DNA from: CAWHJN01 sp963829705
GTDB lineage: Bacteria; Bacteroidota; Rhodothermia; Rhodothermales; BA12
Direction: 5' to 3'
NCBI GenBank assembly: GCA_963829705.1
Contig: CAWHJN010000005.1
Span: 186,001 to 250,000 of the forward strand
DNA: 64,000 nucleotides
Made by a program: the position numbers and the translations under genes
Notes under the pieces: generated by a model
Databases searched by the model: none
What the model was told of the DNA's origin: nothing
The model's input: only the letters and a program-made list of their open reading frames with translations
Part shown: positions 7,625 through 16,256 of the stretch, piece after piece
Layout of the letters: each line of letters starts with the position of its first letter
How positions within the stretch are numbered: the first letter of the stretch is position 1

Positions 7625-10267
7625 ATGCGCCCTCTTCTTCTCGTCCTCGCTCTTTTCGCGACCGCCACGCTGCCCGCCCGTGCGGCCGACCGCATCCCCG
7701 TCACCGTCGAGGCGCCTGCGCCCGGCGCGCCCGTCACGTTCGGGCTGCCGATGCCGGTGGGCGCGCTCCACTCGCCCGATCACGTCCGCGTGCTCGACGG
7801 CAGCGGGCGCGAGATCCCGTCGCAGATCACCGAGGTAACGACGTGGGAGCCCGCCGACGGCTCGATCAAGTGGATCTGGGTCATGTTTTTCGTGGGCGAC
7901 GGTCCCAACTACACCGTCGAGTACGGCGAGGACGTTGTGCGGGCGCGCTACGACGGTCCGCGCGTGACGGTCGTCAACAACCAGCGGCCCGGCGGCGCGG
8001 CGGAGATCACGACGGGGCCGCTGCGCCTCAGCATCCCGAAAGGAAATGCGGGCTTTCTCGATGATGTGTCGTTCGACTGGGACGGCGACGGGCTGGACGA
8101 CGGCGACCGCATCGCGCACGCGCCCGCCAACCGCGGCTCGTTTCTCGACCTGCTCGACCAGGCCGGGATGGACCCGTCGGGCGTGACCGTCGTGCAGACG
8201 TTCAAGGAGCGCGGCTCCGGGCCGCTGCACGCCATCGTGCGCGTCGAGGGCACCTACGCCTACGGGCGCGGCGACAACAACCCCGCTCCGTTCGTCATGC
8301 GGATCCACGCCTACGCCGGGCAGCCCTTCGTGCGCGTGCTCCACACGCTGACCTACACCGGCGAGCCGGATCAGTACCCGCGCAGGCCGGGCGAGCACGC
8401 CAACATCGCCACGAGCGGCGACACGCTCCTCATCGACGAAGATGCCCGGACGGGCGACCCGCGCTGGCAGCAACCCGAAGACCGGATCGCCGCGGCAGGG
8501 CTCGGCCTCAAGTTGGGCTTCGACGGGCCGGTGACGTGCCAGGCGGGCTACCGCGCAGGCAACTGGTGGGGCGAGGGCACGCCACAGGTCGCGGCGTCCA
8601 GCGTGACGGGCACGTTCGAGGTGCTGCAAACCGGCCCCGAGGTCTACGGCGTCACACAGTACCCCGAGCCGTCCTCCGGCCCCGGCGCGCACATGGACGG
8701 CTTCGCGGCGACGCTGTCCGCCAACGGGCAGGGGCTCGCCACCGCCGAACGCGCCGACGGCTGGATGCGCTGCGCCGACGGCCAGAAGGGCGTGGCGGTC
8801 GGCATCCGCTACTTTTTCGAGGAGTACCCGTCGGGCCTCTCGTACAGCGCGGCAGACTCGCTCCTGACGCTCTCGCTCTGGCCGGAGAGCGCCGACCCGA
8901 TGCAGTTCACCCGCTATTCTGCCGATGCGTCCGACGGCGGGATGATGGGCAACTACGCACAGGGGCTGACGAAAACGTCCGAACTCATCGTCCATTTCCT
9001 GCCCGCCTCTGAATCTCTCGAAAGGACGCAGCGCGTGCTGGGCTACGTCCTCGACCCGCCCGTGGCGCACGCCACGCCGCAGTGGTACGCCGACAGCGGC
9101 GCGTACGGGCACTTTGCCACCGCCGCCAACACGCCCGACGTGTACGAGCGCGGCCTGGAGTACAAGTTCGCCTGGTGGCGCTTTAACCAGAAATGGGAGC
9201 CGTGGTACGGCTTCTTCAACCACGGCGACGGCAAAGCCTACTACTTCCGCGACGACTGGGTGATGTGGCTCAACAACGAGCCCGGCACGGACTACATGTG
9301 GTGGCTCCAGTTTATGCGGACGGGCAGCCGCGACGCCTACCTCGCCGCCCAGGCCACGAGCCGCCACACGATGGACGTGGACAACATCCACTGGCCCGCG
9401 CCCGAAAGGTACCGGGGCGACACCAACGACGCTGTCGATGCCTTCCGGGCCGAGCAGCAGCCCGCGGGCACGCCCTACCTCGGCATCGGGCGGCGGCACG
9501 GCTGGCAGCAGTGGTCGGCCCTGCTGAGCGCGCACGTGTGGACGCCCGGCTGGGTGGCCGACTACTACCTCGCCGCCGACCACCGCGGCCTCGACATTGC
9601 CCGGCTCACCGCCGACACTTACCTCAAGCGCATCTGGGGCGAGCACGATCTGCGCGGACGCCGCCTCTACCTCTCCGTCTGGAACCTCGCCGAGGTGTGG
9701 GACGCCACGAAAGACCCGCGCTACGCCGCCGAAGTGGGCGACCGCGTCGGGCTGATGCTGGCGCTCCAGCGTGAGCAGGGCGGCCAACTCGTCATCGACC
9801 GGTACGGGTATTCACAGGTCTACGTCACGAACGGATTGCAGAAAATCTACCAGATGACGGGCGACGAGCGCGTGGCGGAAGCCCTCGTCAAGCACGCGCG
9901 TTTCGTGCGCGACAACCCGCCGCTCAACCACGAGATGGAATCGTTCCTCGCCTCCATCGGGAGTCTGGTGGCGGGCTACGCGCATTCGGGCGAACCGACG
10001 CTGCTGGAGACTGCCATCGACCGGGCGCAGTACCTCGAAACCGACGCGCTGCCCGGCGGGGCGTTCGCGTCGATGACGCAGGGGCAGCTAAAAACGGCGA
10101 TGGAAAACGTCAGCCACCTGCCCGGCGGCGACGGTGGCGGTAGTTTTGCGCCCATCTGGCGCATCTCGAACGGCCTCCGCATCTTCGGCTGGACGCACAT
10201 CTACAATGTGCCCGCGCTCGCCTACTGGATGAACCAGGCTGGCATGAACCCGCACGGCACACACTGA
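7625..10267 (+). CDS. Exo-rhamnogalacturonan-lyase-like protein (PcRGLX/YetA type)
   Basis: 880 residues with a signal peptide (about 20 residues ending PARAA). The N-terminal part (residues 20-110) fits the RIFT-barrel domain of PcRGLX-like proteins (VTFGLPMPVGALH and IPSQITEVTTWEPADGSIKW). A beta-sandwich region follows to about 430, then a long helical toroid rich in Trp and Tyr to the end. The family includes exo-acting rhamnogalacturonan lyases and the uncharacterised B. subtilis YetA. It would act outside the cytoplasm on oligosaccharides, next to the SusC/D uptake pair. Assignment to the family is from remembered motifs; enzyme activity is inference. It ends 6 bases from the convergent PBP gene. 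Confidence 0.72.
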   Translation: MRPLLLVLALFATATLPARAADRIPVTVEAPAPGAPVTFGLPMPVGALHSPDHVRVLDGSGREIPSQITEVTTWEPADGSIKWIWVMFFVGDGPNYTVEYGEDVVRARYDGPRVTVVNNQRPGGAAEITTGPLRLSIPKGNAGFLDDVSFDWDGDGLDDGDRIAHAPANRGSFLDLLDQAGMDPSGVTVVQTFKERGSGPLHAIVRVEGTYAYGRGDNNPAPFVMRIHAYAGQPFVRVLHTLTYTGEPDQYPRRPGEHANIATSGDTLLIDEDARTGDPRWQQPEDRIAAAGLGLKLGFDGPVTCQAGYRAGNWWGEGTPQVAASSVTGTFEVLQTGPEVYGVTQYPEPSSGPGAHMDGFAATLSANGQGLATAERADGWMRCADGQKGVAVGIRYFFEEYPSGLSYSAADSLLTLSLWPESADPMQFTRYSADASDGGMMGNYAQGLTKTSELIVHFLPASESLERTQRVLGYVLDPPVAHATPQWYADSGAYGHFATAANTPDVYERGLEYKFAWWRFNQKWEPWYGFFNHGDGKAYYFRDDWVMWLNNEPGTDYMWWLQFMRTGSRDAYLAAQATSRHTMDVDNIHWPAPERYRGDTNDAVDAFRAEQQPAGTPYLGIGRRHGWQQWSALLSAHVWTPGWVADYYLAADHRGLDIARLTADTYLKRIWGEHDLRGRRLYLSVWNLAEVWDATKDPRYAAEVGDRVGLMLALQREQGGQLVIDRYGYSQVYVTNGLQKIYQMTGDERVAEALVKHARFVRDNPPLNHEMESFLASIGSLVAGYAHSGEPTLLETAIDRAQYLETDALPGGAFASMTQGQLKTAMENVSHLPGGDGGGSFAPIWRISNGLRIFGWTHIYNVPALAYWMNQAGMNPHGTH

Positions 10268-10273
10268 GGCGCG

Positions 10274-12682
10274 TCACCCGCGCCCGTTGCCTCCTCGCGG
10301 CGTCTGCTGCTCACGTCGTTCGACGGCCTTGGCTTCCGGCGTGGCGTCCCCACCGGCGCGTCTTCGCTCGGTGCGTCTGCCGTTCTCCCTGCCAACTTGC
10401 TGCGCCGCGCCCGACGAATCCGGCGCGGCCTCCTCTACCGGCGCGTACACGTCGTCGATGTTGAGCGAGTCGGGGATTTCGATTTCGATGCCGTCGAGAC
10501 TGAGCGAATCCGGCTCCACGACAGGCGGCGCGACGGGTGCGGCGTAGCCTGATGGCGGCTCGAAGCGAGCGTTGGCGGAGACAACGTCAGGCGCGAGCTG
10601 TTGCGCGCGCTTCAGAAATGCGCCGACGATGGGCAGCGCCGTGTGCGCGCCCTGCCCGTAGTAGCTGCTCCGGAACGTGATCGACGGCGTGTCGAAGCCT
10701 ACCCACGCGCCCATCGCCAGGTCGGGGTGGGCGAGCATGAACCAGCCGTCCGCCCCGTTCTGTGTCGTGCCGGTCTTGCCCGCGAGGTCGCCCTTTGCGT
10801 AGCCGCGCAGGCGCGTGCCGGTGCCGCGCTGAATCACGCCGCGCAGCATGTCGAGCAGCGTGTAGCTCGTCTGCGCGTCGAGCGCGGTGACAGGCTCGGC
10901 GGGCGCGAACGTCTCCAGCAGATTCCCTTCGGCGTCCTCGATGCGGCTGATGAGGCGCGGCGCGCGGTAGCGCCCGCCGTCGGCCAGCGTGGCGTAGGCG
11001 GAAACCATCTCCAGCAGCGTCACCTCCGACGTGCCCAGGCCCAGCGACGGCACCTCGACGAGGTCGCTCTGGATGCCCATCCGGTGGGCAAGCGCGGCCA
11101 CCTTCTCGGGCCCCACCTCGGTGATGACGCGGGCGGTGACGGTGTTTTTCGAGTACGCAAGGGCGTCGCGCAGCGTCATCATGCCGCCCGACGTGCCGCC
11201 GCTGTTGCGCGGCTGCCACGCCTGCCCCGTCTCCGCATCGCGGTAGGTCCGTACCTCGTCGGGGAAGGCGTCGTAGGGCGACAGGCCGTTTTCGAGGGCC
11301 GCGCCGTAGACGAACGGCTTGAACGTGGAGCCGGGCTGACGCCGGGCGTCGGCGACGTGGTCGAACTGGTTGGCACCGTAGCTGCGCCCGCCCACCCAGG
11401 CGCGCACGGCACCGGTGTGGGGGTCGATGGCGGCGAAGCCTGCCTCGACGCGCTGCAACTGCCGCCGCAGCGAGTCGGCGACGGGCGAGCGGCGGAGGCT
11501 GTCGAGCGCGGCGTTTTCGTCGAGCCCCGCGTCGCGCAGCGTTCGGTACCGCGCGTTCCGCCTGAGATAGGGGGTGAGCACGGCGTCGTGGCGCTGCCAC
11601 AGCGCGGCGTACGGCTCTCCCACCGTCCCGCCCCACGACTGCGCCGACACCTCTTCGAGCTTCTGGCCTTCCTGCTGGACGGCGCTCTCGGCGGCTTTTT
11701 GCAGTCGGCTGTCGAGGGTCGTGTACACGCGCAGGCCGTCGCGGTAGAGGTTGTGGCCGTGCGCCTCGGCCCACGCATCGAGTTCCTGCCGGACGGCCTC
11801 GGCGAAGTGCGGGGCGAGGTAATCGTCGCGCGTGAGCCGCTGGAAATGGAGTTCGGTGGGGGTTTCGCGCAGCAGGTCCAGCGTGTCGGCGGGCAGGTAG
11901 CCCCACTTGACCATCTGGCCGTAGACGACGTTGCGGCGCGTCTGCGACCGCTCGGGGTTGCGGACGGGGTTGTAGTAGACGGTGGCCTTGAGCATCCCCA
12001 CGAGCGTCGCCGCCTCGTCGAGGTCGAGGTCGAGCGCGCCTTTGCCGTAGTACGTCTGCGCCGCCGCTTCCACGCCGAAGGCGTTGTACATGAACGGGAC
12101 GGTGTTGAGGTACATCTCCAGGATGTCCTCCTTGCGGTAGCGCCCTTCGATGCTGAGGGCCAGCAGCCACTCGCGGAGCTTACGCGTGAGCACGAAATCG
12201 TCCTGCAACGCGGTAAAGGCGTTGCGCGCGAGCTGCATCGTGATGGTCGATCCGCCCTGCGCGTCGCCCGCGAGCGTGCGCCCCGCCGACGAAAACAGCC
12301 GCCGCAGGTCGATGCCGCCGTGCTCGAAAAAGCGGTGGTCTTCCGTCGCCACGAGCGCGTCCACCATGACGGGCGCGATGGAATCGAGCGGCACCCACGT
12401 GCGGTTTTTGTCGCTGTAGGTGGAGAGGGGCTCGCCGTCGTGGGTGTAGAGGATGGTCGCCTCGACGTAGCGCGCCGCCCGGATGTCGCGAGCCGACGGC
12501 AGCCCCGCCACCACGACGATCCAGTAGACGAGCACGAGCACCAGCACGCCGATGCCTGCCAGGCCTGCCAGCGTCACCACGCGCGCCCGAGGATCGCGCA
12601 GGTTCGTGCGGATGCGGTCGGCGCGGGTGCGCGCGTACGCCACCGGCGACAGGCGGCGGAAATCGAGCGAAGGACGGTTCAT
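10274..12682 (-). CDS. Penicillin-binding protein 1A, bifunctional
   Basis: 802 residues. A short cytoplasmic tail is followed by a membrane anchor (about 37-60). The glycosyltransferase-51 domain has ATEDHRFFEHGG (catalytic Glu115) and GGSTITMQLARN. The transpeptidase domain has Ser452-TFK (SxxK), SKN at 511-513 and KTG at 636-638. All catalytic motifs are intact. The C-terminus is a low-complexity, charged tail rich in Glu, Arg and Pro after residue 730. It polymerises glycan strands from lipid II and cross-links them in the periplasm. It is a single gene, convergent with the lyase-like gene. Confidence 0.95.
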   Translation of the reverse strand: MNRPSLDFRRLSPVAYARTRADRIRTNLRDPRARVVTLAGLAGIGVLVLVLVYWIVVVAGLPSARDIRAARYVEATILYTHDGEPLSTYSDKNRTWVPLDSIAPVMVDALVATEDHRFFEHGGIDLRRLFSSAGRTLAGDAQGGSTITMQLARNAFTALQDDFVLTRKLREWLLALSIEGRYRKEDILEMYLNTVPFMYNAFGVEAAAQTYYGKGALDLDLDEAATLVGMLKATVYYNPVRNPERSQTRRNVVYGQMVKWGYLPADTLDLLRETPTELHFQRLTRDDYLAPHFAEAVRQELDAWAEAHGHNLYRDGLRVYTTLDSRLQKAAESAVQQEGQKLEEVSAQSWGGTVGEPYAALWQRHDAVLTPYLRRNARYRTLRDAGLDENAALDSLRRSPVADSLRRQLQRVEAGFAAIDPHTGAVRAWVGGRSYGANQFDHVADARRQPGSTFKPFVYGAALENGLSPYDAFPDEVRTYRDAETGQAWQPRNSGGTSGGMMTLRDALAYSKNTVTARVITEVGPEKVAALAHRMGIQSDLVEVPSLGLGTSEVTLLEMVSAYATLADGGRYRAPRLISRIEDAEGNLLETFAPAEPVTALDAQTSYTLLDMLRGVIQRGTGTRLRGYAKGDLAGKTGTTQNGADGWFMLAHPDLAMGAWVGFDTPSITFRSSYYGQGAHTALPIVGAFLKRAQQLAPDVVSANARFEPPSGYAAPVAPPVVEPDSLSLDGIEIEIPDSLNIDDVYAPVEEAAPDSSGAAQQVGRENGRRTERRRAGGDATPEAKAVERREQQTPRGGNGRG

Positions 12683-12771
12683 GCAGCGTCAGCGGGAAGA
12701 GAATTCGGATGCACCACGCGCCGGGCGTTCCGTTTCACGCACGCCGTGAGAATTGCGCGACCTCGCCACGC

Positions 12772-12805
12772 AAAAAGCCTCCCCACTTTTCAGCAGAGAG
12801 GCTTT
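12772..12805 (-). terminator. Rho-independent terminator of the tRNA/ribosomal-protein operon
   Basis: Read on the minus strand, an 8-bp stem (AAAGCCTC with GAGGCTTT) is followed by TTTTT. It lies 8 bases after the end of tRNA-Cys and closes the rpmB-rpmG-DUF4295-tRNA transcript. Confidence 0.8.
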
Positions 12806-12812
12806 CTGATCG

Positions 12813-12883
12813 AGGTGCCGAGCGGATTCGAACCGCTGTACAAGGTTTTGCAGACCTTTGCCTAACCACTCGGCCACGGCACC
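12813..12883 (-). tRNA. tRNA-Cys (GCA)
   Basis: The cloverleaf folds with acceptor GGTGCCG/CGGCACC, anticodon stem AAGGT/ACCTT, loop CTGCAAA (anticodon GCA) and T-arm loop TTCGAAT. The discriminator base is T, as expected for Cys. CCA is not encoded. It is the last gene of the operon. Confidence 0.95.
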
Positions 12884-12891
12884 GGGAGAGG

Positions 12892-12965
12892 TACGCCCGG
12901 CAGGGCTCGAACCTGCAACCTGCGGTTTAGAAGACCGCTGCTCTGTCCAGTTGAGCTACGGGCGC
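12892..12965 (-). tRNA. tRNA-Arg (TCT)
   Basis: 74 nt with acceptor GCGCCCG/CGGGCGT (one G-T pair), anticodon loop CTTCTAA (anticodon TCT), T loop TTCGAGC and discriminator A. It lies 8 bases upstream of tRNA-Cys in the same transcript. Confidence 0.95.
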
Positions 12966-12988
12966 AGAACAGGCTCGAAAGATACATG

Positions 12989-13062
12989 TCGGGGCGGCCG
13001 GATTTGAACCGACGACCCTCTGCTCCCAAAGCAGATGCGCTACCGGGCTGCGCTACGCCCCG
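12989..13062 (-). tRNA. tRNA-Pro (TGG)
   Basis: 74 nt with acceptor CGGGGCG/CGCCCCG, anticodon loop TTTGGGA (anticodon TGG), T loop TTCAAAT and discriminator A. It lies 21 bases after the DUF4295 stop, so it is probably processed from the ribosomal-protein mRNA. Confidence 0.95.
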
Positions 13063-13083
13063 AATGCCGGAAGAGCCCGTGGC

Positions 13084-13251
13084 TCAGCGGACGGCCTTGA
13101 TCTCGGTCTGCACGTTGTCGAGCATGACCATCTTCTGGCGGAAGCGGTACTGGCCGTTTTCCTTCTTCTCGGCCACGACGATCTTCGCCATCTTGTTTTC
13201 CTGACGGTTCTTGCCGCGGTCGGTACGCTGGTTTTTGTTGACCTTTGCCAT
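13084..13251 (-). CDS. DUF4295 family small basic protein
   Basis: 55 residues, starting MAKVNKNQRTDRGK and ending QTEIKAVR. It is rich in Lys, Arg and Asn. Bacteroidota genomes keep a protein of this size (DUF4295) directly after rpmB and rpmG, and that position is the main support here. A ribosome-associated role is commonly assumed from that context and is not shown by the sequence. It lies 18 bases after rpmG and is followed by three tRNA genes. Confidence 0.8.
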   Translation of the reverse strand: MAKVNKNQRTDRGKNRQENKMAKIVVAEKKENGQYRFRQKMVMLDNVQTEIKAVR

Positions 13252-13269
13252 CGTCGTAGAGGGGTTGGG

Positions 13270-13440
13270 TTACTTGATTTCCTTGTGCAACGTGTGCTTG
13301 CGAAGCTCCGCGTTGTACTTCTTCAGTTCGAGACGCGCCGTCGTGTTGCGGCGGTTCTTCTTGGTCGCGTAGCGCGACGTGCCCGGTGCCTCGGTGCATT
13401 CGAGGATCACCTGGATGCGGTTTTCTTTGCCCTTTGCCAT
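13270..13440 (-). CDS. rpmG: 50S ribosomal protein L33
   Basis: 56 residues (MAKGKENRIQVILECTE at the start, HTLHKEIK at the end). It matches L33, with the typical TSRYATKKNRRNT core. The paired cysteines of zinc-binding L33 are absent (only one Cys), so this is the zinc-independent form. It lies 33 bases after rpmB in the same operon and is a component of the large ribosomal subunit. Confidence 0.93.
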   Translation of the reverse strand: MAKGKENRIQVILECTEAPGTSRYATKKNRRNTTARLELKKYNAELRKHTLHKEIK

Positions 13441-13473
13441 GGTCTATTGGGGGATGCGCGTCGCCGACGCAGT

Positions 13474-13710
13474 TTAGAGCGTGACGCCGTTTTTCTTCGC
13501 GTCGCGCAGCACGGCGGAGATGCCCTTGCTGTTGATCGTCTTGATCGTCTGGCCGGAGACGCGGAGCGTGACCCAGCGGTCTTCTTCGGGGATGTAGAAA
13601 CGCTTCTTCTGCAGGTTGACCTCGAAGCGCCGCTTGGCCCGGTTGTTCGCGTGCGAGACGTGGTTGCCCGCGACGGGCCCTTTGCCCGTGATCTGATCTT
13701 TGCGCGACAT
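13474..13710 (-). CDS. rpmB: 50S ribosomal protein L28
   Basis: 78 residues. The TGKGPVAGNHVSHANNRAKR region and the VSGQTIKTINSKG region (given in part) are the L28 signature. The cysteine pairs of the zinc form are absent. It is the first gene of the rpmB-rpmG-DUF4295-tRNA operon. A terminator-like hairpin just upstream separates it from the permease gene at 13987. Confidence 0.95.
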   Translation of the reverse strand: MSRKDQITGKGPVAGNHVSHANNRAKRRFEVNLQKKRFYIPEEDRWVTLRVSGQTIKTINSKGISAVLRDAKKNGVTL

Positions 13711-13756
13711 GGCGGAGTGTATAAAGTCTGAAAGAGTCGTGCGGCTGCGTAAGACG

Positions 13757-13778
13757 CAAAAAGCCGCTCGGGGCGGCT
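13757..13778 (-). terminator. Rho-independent terminator upstream of rpmB
   Basis: On the minus strand the stem AGCCGC/GCGGCT with a 5-base loop is followed by TTTTTG. It would stop transcription from the permease gene before rpmB. Confidence 0.7.
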
Positions 13779-13873
13779 AAGCCACAAAAGGTAAGGGCTT
13801 GCCCGCCGCCCCACAACGCAAACCGCGCCCAAAGACTCCCAATCGCGCGGAATTAACAGTGAAGAGAAGGATG

Positions 13874-13993
13874 GGAAAGTGGAAAGTGGAAAGTGGAATC
13901 TCGAAACGCGGAACGGGGCGGAGGTTTGGAAGGGGGCTGACGGTTTTTGCGAGCCGCTTCCACTTCCGCGTTCCGCGTTCCCACTTTCATTCC
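13874..13993. repeat. Heptamer repeats in two facing arrays
   Basis: GGAAAGT occurs three times in tandem (13874-13894), followed by degenerate heptamers ending CGGAACG. About 40 bases on, the reverse-complement version runs back (CGTTCCGCGTTCCC at 13968-13981, then ACTTTC). The transcript could fold into a long imperfect hairpin after the permease gene. The arm on the right reaches the permease stop codon. Confidence 0.7.
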
Positions 13994-15252
13994 AGCGTCA
14001 CCGCCTGGGCCGGTTCGATGAGCGAGGCGCGGCGGGCGGGGTAGACGGACGCCAGCACGCACAGCCCGAAGGCGGCAGCGGCAATGCCAAGCACGTCGAG
14101 CGAATGGATGTCGACGGGGTAGGCGGCGATGAGAAACGAATCTGCCGTGCCGCTGAGTTTGACGAGCCCGAAGTGCTGCTGTGCCAGCGCGAGCCCGAGC
14201 CCGAGCACCACGCCTGCGCCCGTGCCGACGAGCCCGATGAGCGCGCCTTCGAGCAGAAAAAGCTGCCGGATGCCTTTGCGCGAGACGCCCAGCGCAGCCA
14301 GCACGCCCACGTCGCGCCGCTTCTCGATGACGACCATCATGAGCGAGCCGACGATGTTGAAGGCGGCCACGATGACGATGATGAACAGCACCGCCGACGC
14401 GCCCCACTTTTCGAGTGCCATCACATCGTAGAGCGCCCTGTGGAGATCGTACCACGTCTTGACGCGCACCTGCGACGTGTCCAGCCGGGCTTCGAGTTGG
14501 GCTTTCACCTGCGCGGCGCGGTCGAGGTCGTCGAGGCGGAGTTCGAGGCCCGTCACCCGGCCCGGCATCCGAAACAGCTTCTGCGCTTCTTCGGTGGCGA
14601 TGAAGACGTGGCTCTCGTCGTAGGCGGCCTCCATCTCGAAGGTGCCGCGCACCTCGAAGCGGGTATAGCGCGGGGGCGCGAACGGGTTGGTGAGCGCGCT
14701 CTCGATGGCCGCCGCCGAGAGCAGCGTCACGTCCGAGCCGCGGTACGGCCCCGTCGCGGCGACGAGGTCGTAGTGGTGCGTCAGACCTGCACCGACGACG
14801 ATGCCGGGCCGGCCGTCACGCCGTTCGAGGCTGAACGCGCCGCGCACGATGCCTTCCGCCACCCGTGTCGTGCCCTCGAGCGCGTCTTCTTCGATGCCGC
14901 GCACAATGACGACCTTGTTGGCCTCCGCCGCCGTCTGCTGCGCCACGAGCGCCTTGCCCTCCACGTACGTCGACGCATACGTAACGTGCGGCAACCCTCG
15001 GGCGAGGGCGAGGAGGGAGTCGGCAGTAGCCAGCCCATCCTCGGCCACGGCCACGATGCGGACGTGCGGGTCGAGCGAGACGAGCAGGTCGCGCGCGAAA
15101 GTGTAAAAGCCGTTCATCACCGACAGCACCACGATCAGCGCCGCTACGCCCAGCGCCACGCCGCCCATCGAGATGCCGGTGATGATGGAGATGGGCGAGA
15201 TCCGCTTCCGGCTGAACAGGTAGCGCTGCGCGATGCGGAAGCGATAGTCCAT
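13987..15252 (-). CDS. LolC/LolE-type ABC transporter permease
   Basis: 421 residues. One N-terminal membrane helix follows YRFRIAQRYLFSRKR, then comes a large periplasmic MacB-like domain (about 45-270). Three C-terminal FtsX helices follow and the protein ends in a Pro-Ala-rich motif (YPARRASLIEPAQAVTLE). This layout is that of the lipoprotein-releasing permeases, which hand lipoproteins from the inner membrane to LolA. No ATPase gene lies beside it. A general FtsX-family exporter is possible. Confidence 0.88.
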   Translation of the reverse strand: MDYRFRIAQRYLFSRKRISPISIITGISMGGVALGVAALIVVLSVMNGFYTFARDLLVSLDPHVRIVAVAEDGLATADSLLALARGLPHVTYASTYVEGKALVAQQTAAEANKVVIVRGIEEDALEGTTRVAEGIVRGAFSLERRDGRPGIVVGAGLTHHYDLVAATGPYRGSDVTLLSAAAIESALTNPFAPPRYTRFEVRGTFEMEAAYDESHVFIATEEAQKLFRMPGRVTGLELRLDDLDRAAQVKAQLEARLDTSQVRVKTWYDLHRALYDVMALEKWGASAVLFIIVIVAAFNIVGSLMMVVIEKRRDVGVLAALGVSRKGIRQLFLLEGALIGLVGTGAGVVLGLGLALAQQHFGLVKLSGTADSFLIAAYPVDIHSLDVLGIAAAAFGLCVLASVYPARRASLIEPAQAVTLE

Positions 15253-15361
15253 TTGAGATGACTACTTCGTCAATGAGTAAAGGGTTGAATGCGTTGGCGA
15301 GAAAGACCCACGTATCCTCGTGAACCCCTGGCAATCAACCGTTAACGAACTGGCCATTCGT

Positions 15362-16149
15362 TCAGTCCATCCGCACCGTGGGATCGGTGAAGGTACCGGC
15401 GGGGACGGTGGTGGGCAGGGCGACGGCGTCGGTGTAGAGCGTGCGCCCGCCGCCCGATTTGTGCGCCGTGGCGAGGCGGGCGGTGCCGTGCGGCGTGTCG
15501 AGCGCGACTTCTCCGGTACGTTCGATGAACGACATCGGCGCGTCGGGATTGCCTTCGAGCACGAAACCCCACGCTTCGAGCGCCCCGGTATCCGGGTTGG
15601 CGTAGAGGCGGTAGGTATCGCCCGGCGTCAGGCCCACGTCGGCAAAGGTGAGCGTCAGCACGTGGCGTCCGAGCGTGTCGGGCCTCGTGCCGCGCGTGAC
15701 GCCGTCGTCGAAGAGCTTGGTAGGGACGAGCAGCCAGTACGTGTCGTTGATGAAGGCGCGGTAGGCGCGTTCCAGCCACGGCGCGGCGGCGCTGTCGCCG
15801 AGTGCGATGCCGTTCTCGTAGACGTCGCCCTGCCGCGAGTTGACGTTGAAGAGGGCGGTGTAGACGGTGTCGTTGCGCGTCGTTTCGAGGCGGTAGTCGC
15901 CCGTCATGCGGTTCCACAGGTGACGGCGCGGCGGCGGGCGCGTGGCGGCGGTGTCGAAGCCCGCGCCGAAGTCGAAGCGCAGGTAGGGTGCCTGCGTCCA
16001 CACCTCGGGGCCTCCGGCGTAGGCGTAGATGCGGTAGGCGAGGCTGTCGGCTGCCGTGGCGAGGTCGGGGCGCGCGATTCGGGGGCGGAGGCGTCGGGCT
16101 GGCAGCCGGTGAGGGCGATGAGCAGCGCGAGCGGCAGGAGCAGACGCAT
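15362..16149 (-). pseudogene. Lipoprotein of unknown function, frameshifted
   Basis: A lipoprotein signal peptide (MRLLLPLALLIALTGCQ) opens at 16149. The rest of the protein continues in another frame from about RAPDLATAADSLAYR to the stop at 15362. One missing base in the G run 16067-16070 (or 16081-16085) explains the break, and restoring it gives about 262 residues. The body is beta-rich (YLRFDFGAGFD, DDGVTRGTRPDTLGRH, YRLYANPDTGALEAW), suggesting a LolA-like or DUF6503-like fold, but I am not sure of the family. The body is well preserved, so sequencing error is more likely than decay. Confidence 0.7.
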
Positions 16150-16256
16150 GGCGGCAGGGGAGTGGGTGAGGGAGCAAGATAGGCCGCATATCTGCCCGAA
16201 ACCCGCCTCTGCGCCGCCGGTACGCCCGCTCTGCCGTTACGAGAGTCCGCCGTCCC

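Noticed and set aside
10601..12865. A 754-codon plus-strand frame over the PBP1A gene and into the tRNAs
   Set aside because: Antisense shadow of a clear PBP1A; it also reads into tRNA-Cys.
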